In this document: positions 31,271 through 41,431 of the stretch, one piece after another
Position numbering within the stretch: position 1 is the stretch's first letter
How the letters are laid out: each line of letters starts with the position of its first letter
Assembly: GCA_023374025.1 (NCBI GenBank)
Contig: SIJG01000071.1
Span: forward strand, 615,959 to 679,958
DNA length: 64,000 nucleotides
Source: Heterodera schachtii
Lineage: Eukaryota; Nematoda; Chromadorea; Rhabditida; Heteroderidae
Direction of reading: 5' to 3'
Position numbers and translations under genes: made by a program
Notes under the pieces: model-generated
What the model saw: the letters and a program-made list of their open reading frames with translations, nothing else
Databases searched by the model: none
What the model was told of the DNA's origin: nothing

Positions 31271-34200
31271 TCACTTCCGCGCACTCAGACGACACTTTGG
31301 TTGCTTTGATCCGCTTTCTTCTTCCGTTGACGGAGACAATGGTCTAAATTAAGTTTTTGTTTTTCAACAAAATCAAATTCAGCTGTTGTTTATTGGAGTG
31401 TTTTCATGGTTGGGGAAGCCGAATTCAATATTTATTTTTGGCCAATTTCGAAACAGGACCCGAATTCGAACAAAAAGCCGAAATTAAAAAATTCACTTTG
31501 ATGTTGCTAAAATTAATCAAAACAAGCTGAATTTAGTCAAAAATTAGTAGCATCAAAAATAGTCATTCTATACAGATACGAACATAAAAGTGAATTTTGA
31601 ATTTTTATTCGAATTCGGATTCAAAATAGTCAAAATGAATGTTGGATTCGGCTTCCCCGACCATGAAAACCCCCCGATAAAAACATGTTTTTACGATTTA
31701 AAAAAAACAAATTTCATCCCAAAAAGGCTGATCACCGAAAACAAAAAAATTAAATAAAAAGTTTCCTTTAAACCTTATTTACCCAAAAAATAAATTCTTA
31801 AAATAAAATAAAAAACAAAAAAACATTAAATTTAAATACCAAAAATACTATTTTATTAGAAATGATTTCTTATCTATTCTTTTACACTGTTGGATGTGAC
31901 GATATTTAATTATATTAAGTATCGACACGATTACTTTTATTGATTAGTTATTTGTTGATGGGTCAACTCCCATCGACCATTCGTGTCATTTGTGTCATTC
32001 GTGTTATTTTGCATTTCGGTGTTTATTTTCGGACTCTCTTAATTTGACTCCGTCGTTATTTTATTATTATTTTGTGATTCTAATTTTATTGTTTATTCAT
32101 TTAATAAATTTATCTTGTTTGTGTGTTAGCAAAACACAACAACTGGCGACGCCCGTGCATTTTTGAGCTTAACCGTGAATTCACCAAAAAAGCGACTCTG
32201 AGGGCCCCCTCACATAACCCATAACAAACAAGTTATTCCCCATCTGTCGTAGCCCGAAGAGTTTCTCAGTATTTTGACTGAGCAAAGCTAAGTGTGGATT
32301 CGGTTTTTGCCAAATTTTGCTAGTGGCAAGCTTTTAAACTTTATCTTTGTCTCATCTATCAATCATCATCTGTCTGATCTGGTAAAATGACGACAAAGGA
32401 GGAGCTAAAAGCTATTTTGGATGCACAACAAAAACAATTCACCGATTTGTTATCAACGATATTGTCCAAAAATGTGCCTTCCAACAATTCTGACCTGTTT
32501 TCTAAAATCAATGGTCAAATCCCCGATTTCGAATATGACCCCGAAGCCGATTCAACGTTTGCCTTGTGGTATGAACGCTTCGGTCCCTTCATTGAGAAGG
32601 ATGGTCAAGTGCTGGACGACGACATGAAAGTGCGGTTGGTTTTGGGAAAGTTGTCACCACCGGATTATATTCGTTTTGAACAACAAATTCTTCCAGGAAA
32701 AGCGTCAGATTTGACTTTCCAGGAATGCATCGGCAAACTGAAAACTTTGTTTTCAGACACAAAATCCATTTTTGTGCGCCGTTTTGAGTGCTTTCAGCTG
32801 GCATGTGCGCCGACTCAAAATGTGCTGGACTTCGGTGCGATTGTCAACGCTCGTTGCGAGCGAGCCGAAATGACGCTGTCGAAAGAAGAAGTCAAGTGCA
32901 TGATCTTCATGTCAGGTTTGACAGACGCACATAAGGACTTGAGGCAGGAGTGCCTCCGGCAGTTGGAAAAAGCGAGAGCCGCCACGCCGCCTCAGGACAT
33001 TAAGCTGGAAAAGCTTCTCGAGGAGTGCCGCGCTATCCTGTCGCTCAAAAATTCGTCCGCTGCGCTCGCAAATCCAGGCCAAGTCCACGCAATTTCAACC
33101 CGACCACAAAAACTGGGGGATGGGTCTTCAAAAAAGCATTCCAAACCCAACAATTTTCGTCCTAGGCAACAAAATTCGGGAAATTCAAATGCTACCAAAA
33201 CATTTACAGGCAAATTCCAACATTCTCAAGCACCAGTTAGTCAAAAGTGTAAGCGGTGTGGTCAACCACACGCTGTGCGAGATTGTTACTACCCTGTGGA
33301 CGTGAAATGTTTTGGATGTGGAAAGCTAGGGCATACGAGAAATATTTGCCCCAATTCAGCTCATCCACGTGTTCAATCACACGTCGTGGTCTCGACTTTC
33401 AGTGTGAATGGTGCGACCAAAGAATGGATTTGGATTCCATTAGAAGTCAATGGCCACCAGATCAAACTCGCAGCCGATTCGTGTTCACATTTGTCGATCA
33501 TACAGCTTCCGGTTTGGCAAAGTTTGGGCGAACCGAGGTTGGAAAAAGTTGGTAAATTAGTGGGTTCCTTTTCGGGCCACAAATTGAAGTTGTTGGGAAG
33601 TTTCAAGTGTGACGTTCAGTTCAGAGGAGTCACGAAGCGACTTGAACTTTCAGTGGCAGACACCGAAGCGCCGAGCATTATGGGATTGGATTGGATCATT
33701 CCCTTCGAGCGTGCCACACAACAGCCAATTGCCACGACTTTGGAGCAGCAGTCGCTCATCGTCAACAGTGTGCAACCAACAAATGATCCGGTCAAATTGG
33801 AGGGGCAAATCAAGGCTTCCTTCCCGAAGGTGTTTCAACCTGGCCTTGGGCATTGTGTGAAGACGAAGGCCACGCTGCATTTGAAGCAAAATGTGAAGCC
33901 AGTGTTCTGCCGTGCGCGACCTGTGCCACATGGAGTCCAAGCAGCAGTCGACGAAGAATTGGACCGACTTTTGGACTCGGGAGTGCTGAAGCCCATTGAT
34001 TTTTCGCGCTGGGCAGCACCCGTTTTGGCAGTTCGTAAGAAAAGTGGTAATGTGCGGATTTGCATTGACTTTTCTACGGGATTAAACGATGCGCTGGAGT
34101 TGAACAGGCATCCCCTTCCGCGGACCGAAGACATTTTTCATGCTCTGCGTGGAGCCAAAGTGTTTTCACAGTTGGATTTGCGTGATGCGTACCTGCAGGT

Positions 34201-37200
34201 CGAACTGGACGAAAGTTCAAAGCAGTTAGTCGGCATCAACACGCACCGCGGACTTTTTCAATATCAGCGTCTTCCTTTTGGCATAAAATCGGCCCCATCC
34301 ATTTTTCAGAAAGCAATGGATCAATTGACGTCGGGTATCCCAGGCGTGTTCGCCTATTTGGACGACATCATCATTGCTTCGGCCGATCATTCGCAGCATG
34401 TTGCTGCTCTCATTGAACTCTTTTCCCGAATTCAGGATTATGGATTCCGAGTTCAATTGGACAAGTGCCACTTTTTGAAGGCTGAATTGAAGTTTCTCGG
34501 ACACGTTGTCTCGTCCGATGGTCTGAAGCCCGATCCCGCTCGATCCGATGCCATCCGTAATATGCCGTCACCGCATGACATTGGCACTTTGCGTTCCTTC
34601 CTGGGTGCGCTCAACTATTACGGTCGGTTCATTAAGGAAATGCGAGATTTGCGCACTCCTTTGGATCTGCTTTTGAAGAAGGACACTCCTTGGTTTTGGG
34701 GTCCTGATCAGCAAAAGGCTTTTGATCAGGCAAAACAGGTTCTTCAATCGGATTTGTTGCTGACGCAGTATGATCCGAGTTTGCCGATCATTGTCGCTGC
34801 GGATGCCAGCCAAAGTGGAATCGGAGCTACAATCAGCCATGTGTTTCCAAACGGAGTGGAGCGCGTCATCGAGCACGCCAGCCGAACGCTCACTCCCGCT
34901 GAACGGAATTACGCCCAAATTGAACGTGAAGCGTTGTCTTTGATCTTCGCGGTTCAAAAATTTCACAGGATGATATACGGTCGTAATTTTACTTTGTTAA
35001 CGGATCATAAGCCTCTTTTGGCTATTTTTGGTAATAAAAATGGGATCCCGATCTACACGGCTTCCCGATTGCAGCGTTGGGCCCTAATTTTGTCCAATTA
35101 TGATTTTACAATTAAATATGTTAAATCCTCTAATTTTGGACAGGCCGACGTTTTGTCTCGACTGATTTCTGAGCACCGGACAGACGAAGAAGTCATCGTC
35201 GCCCACACATCGGACAACGACGAGGACAGCACTGAAGAAGTCGAATATGCTCTTCTGGTCAACTTGGAGCAGCTGCCAGTCGATGCAAAAGAAGTGAGCG
35301 AACTGACGACTTCGGACGATTTGTTGCAGCAGGTGGCACATTTCGTACGTTCCGGGTGGCCAAACAAATGCCCCGCTAATGAGTTAATGCCTTTTTATTC
35401 GAGACGTGATACGCTCACCCTCGTGGGCGGTTCAATTTTGACAGGAAATCGAGTCATTGTTCCTGCGCCGCTTCGTCAACGTGTTCTGAAGACGTTGCAC
35501 TTTGCTCATCCTGGCATTGTGCGAATGAAGGCGCTGGCTCGCAACCATGTCTTTTGGCCCGGTCTTGACAGTGACATTGAGGCAATGGTAAAGCATTGTG
35601 CGGAATGTCAATTCGCCGCCAAAATGCCGCCGAAAGCGCCACTTCGACCATGGCCAACTCCTGGTGAAGTTTTTGGACGTGTCCATATTGATTTTGCAGG
35701 CCCATGTGCCGATGGCAACATTTATCTCATCTTCGTGGATGCACTTTCCAAATGGCCTGAAGTGATGCAGATGCGCACGACAACAGCAAAAGGCACAATC
35801 GAAGCTTTAAATTTGGTATTCCATCGGTATGGTGCTCCAAAAGAAATTGTATCTGACAACGGACCGCCATTTACCTCCCATGAATTTAAGGACTTTTGCA
35901 GGCTTAAAGGCATTAAGCATATGTTCTCCCCGCCATATCAGCCGCACTGCAACGGTCAAGCTGAGCGGATGGTGGACACTTTCAAACGGCAGGCCAAGAA
36001 AAATGCAAAATCCAAAAACCAGCAATGGATTTCGGAATTTTTGTTTGCGTACCGGTCCTCGCCGAGTCCAATTTTGAATGGTTTTTCCCCTGCAGAATTG
36101 TTTTTGGGAAGAACACTCCGCACGCCCCTGTCGATGCTTGAACCAAAACAGCACGCGCCGAACGAAAACGACAACAGACGTGGACAGTACCAAGCGAAAA
36201 TGTCACAGCAGTACAACCAACATCATGGTAAGCCATCTTGGTTGGAAGGTAAAATTGTGAGTGGTAGTGGCTTGATTTGGAAAATCGAAATTCCAATCCT
36301 TGGAATTACCGTAACGCGTCATGTCAATCAAATGCGTTCATTTTCCCCCACCATTTCTAGTAAGATCTCGTCAGATCAGAATCAAGCCGCTCAGCAACAA
36401 CACATTCCTCCAATGGCACCAATTCAAAATGATCAAGGACCTGTCCATGATCGTGACCAAACTCCTGTCCGTGACCGCACACCTGAACGAGTCAAATCTC
36501 CTCGTCCGCAGCGACAGCGCAAGAAGCCCGATCGCTATTCGCCCGGCTAATTGCCACGGACAGTCTTTCCAAAAGAGGGAGATGTTGGATGTGACGATAT
36601 TTAATTATATTAAGTATCGACACGATTACTTTTATTGATTAGTTATTTGTTGATGGGTCAACTCCCATCGACCATTCGTGTCATTTGTGTCATTCGTGTT
36701 ATTTTGCATTTCGGTGTTTATTTTCGGACTCTCTTAATTTGACTCCGTCGTTATTTTATTATTATTTTGTGATTCTAATTTTATTGTTTATTCATTTAAT
36801 AAATTTATCTTGTTTGTGTGTTAGCAAAACACAACATACACTTACCGAATCAAACCACGCAAATTAAATTTGACAGTGTTCAAATTGTTCTCCCAATTTT
36901 CGTCGTTTTCCGATTGAATCGCCGCCGCCTTTTCACTAATTGGGCATCGCTTCAACAGCCATTTAATGTATTCATCATCACTATCTTCTTCGACATCTTC
37001 TTCAAGCGCTAACAATGTCAGCTTTTCCTTGGTTCGTTCGTTCACCAATTCAAATGGCTCAATTGGTGTTTTACACACTCCAAACATAATTTTGTAACTG
37101 ACAGATGAAGTGGTGGCACGAGCAAATGCCTAAATAAAAGGGTATCGAAATTTAAAGACAATCAATCATTTTTTTAACGAAAATATGCCAGCTGGCCATC

Positions 37201-38420
37201 TCTCAAATTGTTGTTGACAGATAAAAATTTTGATTTTTTTTTTCAAAAAAATTGAGTGATACCAGCGATATTATACCAAATTTGAGAATGTGACCAAACA
37301 CACACCTCCTTGAAACTGTTGACCCAATCTAAGTTCACTGCTTCGTCAAAATCCGCACAAAACAATCGCTTCGCTTGTCCATCTTTGCTCGGAGTGTGCA
37401 CCCATTTGGTCAACGTCTGACCAGAAGTTGCATTTGGCCCATCATCGCCAATTGCATCGGGGAACAGATCACCAGAATAGATTGAAATCAATTGATCAAG
37501 ATCAGTGAGAAATGTTGGCGAAATGCGACGACGCAAATGGTCCAAGTCATCGCCATCGTCAATGCTAAGATGGTGAATGTTCGTCGCAAAAATGGGCCAA
37601 ATTTCACTGGTAAAAACATCCCAAATTGGCTGACTATCACTTTCAGTTCCGTATGAATGCACATTCAATTCCAATTTGGTGCCATTTCTGTCCCAAATGT
37701 GCTTGTTGGAACGGAGAAACTCAATGACGGAATGGTCAATGTAGCTGAAGAAAGAAAAAATGTCTAAAAATACACACAAAAAAAAAGTTGAATTACTTAA
37801 TCCAGAGAAAATTAAAGCGGATTTTGTTGGGCAAAGGACAGTCGGGAAATGGAAATTGCACCCATTTGTCATCAATCAGCAGTACAGACAGTTTCGGTTC
37901 TGGTCCAACGCCCTCGCAAATTTCGATTGTTCTCCAAATTGTCAATTCGCGTTTTCCATCAAAATGCGCGTCCACCAAAACATCGTAACGGTAGGAAAGC
38001 AATGCAATTTTGAGGCCGAGTTGGGGACGATTAAAAGATGGGAGAATGTCCATCCAAACGTCGCCACAAATCCAACTGAAATGAATGAATGCATAAAAAT
38101 TACTGAAAAGAGAAACTGGCACTTTTGCAGTTTAATAGGCCCAATGAAAAAAAAACAAGTGGTGAGCAAATTCTGAAAAAAATACAAATCAAAGCCAGGC
38201 CAATTCGAACCCGAGCTTGAATTCGAACCAAAAGTCAAAATTTTTAACTGATTTTTTGAACGGATGTCACTTTTTGTTCGAATTCGGTCAGGTGTTCGAA
38301 TGGGTCAAAACTGAGACCGGGTTTGTGATCAGCGACCCCTAAGGCTCACGAAAATACAAAAGTACCGAAAAACCTATCATTTAAAATTCCTCACATTTTC
38401 CTCAAAGTCCGTCTGTTCAT
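31271..38420 (-). CDS. FBL-15: intact F-box-like gene with retrotransposon in intron 4
   Basis: Exons 38395-38420 (M-N-R-R-T-L-R-K, phase 2), 37797-38075 (W-I-C-G-D-V-W-M-D-I-L-P-S-F-N-R-P), 37306-37744 (Y-I-D-H-S-V-I-E-F-L-R-S), 36846-37129 (A-F-A-R-A-T-T-S-S-V-S-Y; acidic E-E-D-V-E-E-D-S-D-D-E-Y; L-L-K-R-C-P-I-S) and 31271-31343 (P-L-S-P-S-T-E-E-E). The sum, 1101 bases, is 367 codons without a stop. Intron 4 is 5.5 kb because an LTR retrotransposon lies nine bases inside the donor; the donor GTAAGTGTA survives as part of the target duplication. Whether the long intron is still spliced out is unknown. The adaptor role is inferred from the family. Confidence 0.7.
31410..31740. mobile_element. 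Diverged foldback MITE in FBL-15 intron 4
   Basis: Inverted arms containing GGACCCGAATTCGAACAAAA and GAATTCGGATTCAAAATAGT, with GGTTGGGGAAGCCGAATTCA against GGATTCGGCTTCCCCGACCA. A diverged relative of the GGTAATACTG foldback family; ends are not exact. Confidence 0.6.
31888..32141 (+). repeat. 5' LTR
   Basis: 254 bp, TG...CA ends, contains TTTATTAATAAATT-like AT stretches and the host-gene-side boundary. It should supply promoter and polyadenylation signals for the element. Identical to the 3' LTR. Confidence 0.95.
32387..36550 (+). CDS. Gag-Pol polyprotein, single 1387-residue frame
   Basis: Encodes capsid, protease, reverse transcriptase, RNase H and integrase for retrotransposition. Visible: Gag part residues 1-280; two zinc knuckles about 288-318 (the second, C-F-G-C-G-K-L-G-H-T-R-N-I-C, is a perfect CCHC; the first has one residue fewer before H); protease about 355-450 with A-A-D-S-C-S in place of the usual D-S/T-G; reverse transcriptase about 510-700 with F-S-Q-L-D-L and Y-L-D-D (near 656); RNase H about 790-910 (A-A-D-A-S, E-R-E-A-L, T-D-H-K-P-L); integrase zinc finger H-H-C-C about 1045-1075 and D-D-E core about 1102, 1158 and 1194 (S-D-N-G, N-G-Q-A-E-R). 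No frameshift separates gag and pol. Start chosen as first ATG after the leader. Unbroken, hence possibly active. Confidence 0.93.
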   Translation: MTTKEELKAILDAQQKQFTDLLSTILSKNVPSNNSDLFSKINGQIPDFEYDPEADSTFALWYERFGPFIEKDGQVLDDDMKVRLVLGKLSPPDYIRFEQQILPGKASDLTFQECIGKLKTLFSDTKSIFVRRFECFQLACAPTQNVLDFGAIVNARCERAEMTLSKEEVKCMIFMSGLTDAHKDLRQECLRQLEKARAATPPQDIKLEKLLEECRAILSLKNSSAALANPGQVHAISTRPQKLGDGSSKKHSKPNNFRPRQQNSGNSNATKTFTGKFQHSQAPVSQKCKRCGQPHAVRDCYYPVDVKCFGCGKLGHTRNICPNSAHPRVQSHVVVSTFSVNGATKEWIWIPLEVNGHQIKLAADSCSHLSIIQLPVWQSLGEPRLEKVGKLVGSFSGHKLKLLGSFKCDVQFRGVTKRLELSVADTEAPSIMGLDWIIPFERATQQPIATTLEQQSLIVNSVQPTNDPVKLEGQIKASFPKVFQPGLGHCVKTKATLHLKQNVKPVFCRARPVPHGVQAAVDEELDRLLDSGVLKPIDFSRWAAPVLAVRKKSGNVRICIDFSTGLNDALELNRHPLPRTEDIFHALRGAKVFSQLDLRDAYLQVELDESSKQLVGINTHRGLFQYQRLPFGIKSAPSIFQKAMDQLTSGIPGVFAYLDDIIIASADHSQHVAALIELFSRIQDYGFRVQLDKCHFLKAELKFLGHVVSSDGLKPDPARSDAIRNMPSPHDIGTLRSFLGALNYYGRFIKEMRDLRTPLDLLLKKDTPWFWGPDQQKAFDQAKQVLQSDLLLTQYDPSLPIIVAADASQSGIGATISHVFPNGVERVIEHASRTLTPAERNYAQIEREALSLIFAVQKFHRMIYGRNFTLLTDHKPLLAIFGNKNGIPIYTASRLQRWALILSNYDFTIKYVKSSNFGQADVLSRLISEHRTDEEVIVAHTSDNDEDSTEEVEYALLVNLEQLPVDAKEVSELTTSDDLLQQVAHFVRSGWPNKCPANELMPFYSRRDTLTLVGGSILTGNRVIVPAPLRQRVLKTLHFAHPGIVRMKALARNHVFWPGLDSDIEAMVKHCAECQFAAKMPPKAPLRPWPTPGEVFGRVHIDFAGPCADGNIYLIFVDALSKWPEVMQMRTTTAKGTIEALNLVFHRYGAPKEIVSDNGPPFTSHEFKDFCRLKGIKHMFSPPYQPHCNGQAERMVDTFKRQAKKNAKSKNQQWISEFLFAYRSSPSPILNGFSPAELFLGRTLRTPLSMLEPKQHAPNENDNRRGQYQAKMSQQYNQHHGKPSWLEGKIVSGSGLIWKIEIPILGITVTRHVNQMRSFSPTISSKISSDQNQAAQQQHIPPMAPIQNDQGPVHDRDQTPVRDRTPERVKSPRPQRQRKKPDRYSPG
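36583..36836 (+). repeat. 3' LTR
   Basis: 254 bp, same sequence as 31888-32141, preceded by the purine tract AAAAGAGGGAGA. Followed by the target copy TACAC, which is also part of the FBL-15 intron 4 donor region on the other strand. Confidence 0.95.
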
Positions 38421-38763
38421 TTTGCGCCAATTAGCAGTTCAATTGCGTAATTTGTGATTGCCACAAATGAAATTAGATAACTAAACTAAAAATTTATTTG
38501 TATTAGAAAATATTAATTAGAAAATGAGCAAATATTTTATTTTTCATTGATCACTTTATATTTATAGATTTTGACTAAAAAAACAAATTTTTTGGCTAAA
38601 ATTTTGAAAATCTAAAGGAATAGGAGGACGGACTGAAGAGAGAAATGAGAAAAAATTCGTCCTGAAAAAGTCATAATTTTAAAAGAAAACATTATACCAT
38701 AACTCATTAAATGATAAAATGACAAACCCATTTTTGAATTTTTCCGTTTTTTTCCTTAAAGAG
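38421..38763. other. Upstream flank of FBL-15
   Basis: Matches upstream DNA of FBL-13 and FBL-14 (for example TTTTTGGCTAAAATTTTGAAAA). FBL-15 intron 1 (38076-38394) also holds a half foldback arm near 38195-38335. No gene is seen. Confidence 0.45.
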
Positions 38764-39510
38764 CAGGGCGGCCAAATTTTTTTTTCAAAAAAAGGACAAA
38801 CGAGGCTAAAATAAAGATTTTGACCCCAAAAAAAGATTTTTTCTAAAACCGATAGTAGCGCGAAGGAAACGCAATAAAAACATGAAAAATCGACTTAAAA
38901 CAACATTTTATTAGCGTAAAAACATGGCCTGTCAACTGAAAATTTTCAAAATCAGCATTTTGCCGACAAAAAATCATCATTTTGGAAAATTTTATTCAAA
39001 ATTTAAAAAATTGATAAAAATGTTTTTTTATTGCGGCGCGCTTTTTACAAAAAAAAAAATTTAGAGTATATGATGACGGCGGTGCCGATAGGCGCCGCCG
39101 AGAAATTTTTGTAATATTTAAATGCGATTTGCTAACAGATTTTGTCTAAAAAATGACAAATTTTGCGATTTTTTGCCAGGAGACGCCTTTTTTTCTTTTA
39201 AAAAAACGCTTTTTTTGAGGCGCGCTTTTCTTAAAAAAACTTGGAGATAGAGGGGGGTGGGTGGAAGGCGGTGCCGATAGGCGCCGCCGGGGAAAGTTTT
39301 TTTTTTATTTGAAGTAATTTGTTAACAGATTTTGACCAAAATGATCAATTTTTACGATTTTAAGCCATTTTCTTAAGAAAAAAAAAATTAAAAAAGTTTG
39401 GGGAAGCCTAAAATAAAGGACAATTTTTAAAAAAAGGACATTTTTAATTTCAAAGATCCGGCCCCTCGAAAAAAGGACAAATCTTTAAAAAAGGACACTT
39501 GGCTGCCCTG
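38764..39510. mobile_element. CAGGG-ended repeat element with two GC hairpins
   Basis: Ends CAGGGCGGCCAA and TTGGCTGCCCTG are imperfect inverted repeats of hAT-like form. The interior has two head-to-tail modules, each with a GC hairpin (39075-39103 and 39265-39293) followed by AATTTTT-type DNA, and AAAAGGACA units near both ends. No 8-bp target duplication matches. It abuts the TATA box of FBL-16. Confidence 0.65.
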
Positions 39511-39557
39511 GTATATAAAGACGTCAAACAGACACTTTCATTCATAATACCGCAAAA
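39511..39557 (+). promoter_or_regulatory. FBL-16 core promoter
   Basis: GTATATAAAGACGTCAAACA followed by GACACTTTCATTCATAATAC and CGCAAAA, then ATG. This block is shared, at the same spacing, with FBL-7, FBL-9 and FBL-17. TATA is 46 bases before the start codon. GACGTC is a palindrome that could bind a dimeric factor (inference). Confidence 0.75.
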
Positions 39558-40888
39558 ATGAACAAACGGTAAGGAATTTTTTTTAATTCCAAATTTTTCA
39601 TTTAACCATTCATTTTTAACGCATTTTCAGTTGGATTTGCAGCGACGTATGGATGGACATTCTCCCATCTTTTGACCATGCCCAACTCGGACTCAAAATG
39701 GCATTGCTTTCCGATCGTTTCGACATTTTAGTGGACGCACATTTTAATGGCAAAAGCGAATTGACAATTTGGAGAATTATCAGAATTGAAAAGGACGAAG
39801 GACCAAAACCGAAACTGTCTATACAGATCGGTGACAATGACAATTTTGTGGATTTTCCGTTGTCGGGCCTTTCGCTGCCCAACAAAATCTGCTTTAAGAA
39901 CCTTCAGATTAAGTCATTCTTAAATTTTTGTGCATATTAAAAGCATTTTTATATTTCTTCAGTTACATTGACCATTCCGTGATCACTTTTCTCCATGCCA
40001 ACAAACAAATTTGGGACAAAAGTGGCACCAAATTGGAATTGAATGTGCATTCGGGTGTCCAATCGATCTGGGATGTTTTTGTGCGTGAAATTTGGCCAAT
40101 TTTTGCGACAAACGTTCGCCAATTGTACTTTCCTAATATCAATCATTTGGAAAATTTGCGTCGTCGCATTTCACTGACACTTCTCACTGATCTTGATCAT
40201 TTGAATTCAATCGATACTGGTGGTCTGTTGTTCCCCGATGGAATTGCTGACGATGGGCCAAATGCAACTGCTGGCCAAGCTTTGACCAAATGGTTGCACA
40301 CACCGAGCAAAGATGGACAACCGAAGCGATTGTATCGTAATGGTTCTTTTGGTCAACCAAATCCCGAATGGGTCGACAACTTCAAAGAGGTGTCTCGCCA
40401 TATTTTCTTCGTCAAATTGTTTTTGTTTTACCAATTTTATGTTTAGACATTCCGTCGTGCCACCACTTCTGTCAGTTACACAATTCAACTTTATTTGAAT
40501 GTGGAAACAATGCCAATTGAACCATTTGAATTAGTTAACGAACGGACAAAAGAAAAGCTTACACTGAAACTGAGCAAAGAATTAGGCTATAATTGGATGT
40601 ATAATTGGCTGTTGCAACGGTACCCAATTGGGGCGACGGCGCCAATTAAGTGGAAAACCCGCGAAAATTCGGGTGCTAATTTTAACTATATCAGATTTGA
40701 TCTGCGGTATGGTAATTATTCGGGTGCCAATTTGAACAAAATCCGATTTGATTTGTGGGGTGGAAATCGATGCATTGGGTGAGCAGCAATAACAATTTTT
40801 GATTGCCAAATTAATTAATTTTAGGCCATTGTCGCCACCAGCGGAAGATGAAAAGGAAGAAGAAAAAGCGGATCAAAGCAACGGTTGA
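39558..40888 (+). CDS. FBL-16: intact F-box-like family protein, 371 residues
   Basis: Exons 39558-39568 (ATG AAC AAA CG), 39631-39912 (W-I-C-S-D-V-W-M-D-I-L-P-S-F-D-H-A-Q), 39963-40389 (Y-I-D-H-S-V-I-T-F-L to N-F-K-E), 40447-40778 (T-F-R-R-A-T-T-S-V-S-Y; L-L-Q-R-Y-P-I-G) and 40825-40888 (P-L-S-P-P-A-E-D-E-K, ends S-N-G). Total 1116 bases, 372 codons, no stop. Exon 4 has a 17-residue tandem duplication (S-G-A-N-F-N-Y-I-R-F-D-L-R-Y-G-N-Y then S-G-A-N-L-N-K-I-R-F-D-L-W-G-G-N-R), also present in FBL-3, -9 and -22. The intron 2 donor GTCATT is weak. A soluble F-box-type adaptor is inferred; there is no signal peptide. Confidence 0.8.
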
Positions 40889-41386
40889 TGCTTTTATTTT
40901 CTTTCAGAAATGCTTTTCTTTGATTTTTTCGTTCCGATTATATAAAACATTTATTTTATTGAATTTATTAATTATCAATGAAACGATTGTTTAATGAATT
41001 TGGAAAGTATTTAAGGTGGTTCACTCCTCCCTCCCCCCATTTAGAAAAAATTCAAAATTAAAATTCACTAGGGTAATAAGCAGGGTAGCCAAATCTGAGA
41101 TTTAAGAGTATCAGCAGAACGACATTCCCCATTATTTAATGTGTACGCCGCATAAATTAACGAATTTGGCCATTATTTTTGGCCAGCAGACCTTTTTAAT
41201 TCCCTCCATCCATTTCAAATCGCTCAATTTTTATGTTTTTACCAAAAAAAAAACGGACAAAAGGCTAATTGATCCATTTGAGCCCCTTAAATAATATTGT
41301 GCCGTGGTTGTGTGAATTTGTGCGCTTTTATTGTTGTTTTTCTTTTTAAATTTTGCTGCTTAAAATGTTCTTTGAGGTTTTATGGG
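40889..41386. other. Intergenic, 3' flank of FBL-16 and upstream of FBL-17
   Basis: Contains the CAGAAATGCTTTTCTTTGAT 3' flank block, a solitary CAGGGTAGCCAAATCTGAGA transposon-type end near 41085, and from 41300 the upstream promoter DNA shared with FBL-7 (14455-14570). No gene is seen. Confidence 0.5.
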
Positions 41387-41431
41387 TATATAAAGACGTC
41401 AAACAGACTTTTTCATTCATAATACCGCAAA
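41387..41431 (+). promoter_or_regulatory. FBL-17 core promoter
   Basis: TATATAAAGACGTCAAACAG then ACTTTTTCATTCATAATACC and GCAAA before the ATG at 41432. Upstream it reads TTTTATGGG, matching the displaced FBL-7 upstream DNA, so it shows the FBL-7 promoter before the hAT insertion. Confidence 0.75.

Larger units (their letters stand above)
31888..36836 (+). mobile_element. Complete Ty3/gypsy LTR retrotransposon, 4949 bp
   Basis: Two 254-bp LTRs (31888-32141, 36583-36836) start TGTTGG and end CAACA and read identical base for base by eye. TACAC flanks both sides (31883-31887, 36837-36841), the 5-bp target duplication usual for Ty3/gypsy. A primer-binding-like TGGCGACGCCC starts three bases after the left LTR; a purine tract AAAAGAGGGAGA (36571-36582) precedes the right LTR. 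Domain order (protease, RT, RNase H, integrase) gives Ty3/gypsy; the RT region resembles the metazoan Mag/K02A2.6-like group. It lies antisense in FBL-15 intron 4. Identical LTRs imply very recent insertion. Confidence 0.95.

Noticed and set aside
32992..36296. Many antisense and alternative-frame ORFs within the retrotransposon
   Set aside because: Shadows of the 1387-codon Gag-Pol frame, which carries all recognisable motifs.
31883..36841. Possibility that the LTR element is an infectious retrovirus with an envelope gene
   Set aside because: After integrase only about 100 residues of low-complexity tail remain before the stop and no env-like frame lies before the 3' LTR.
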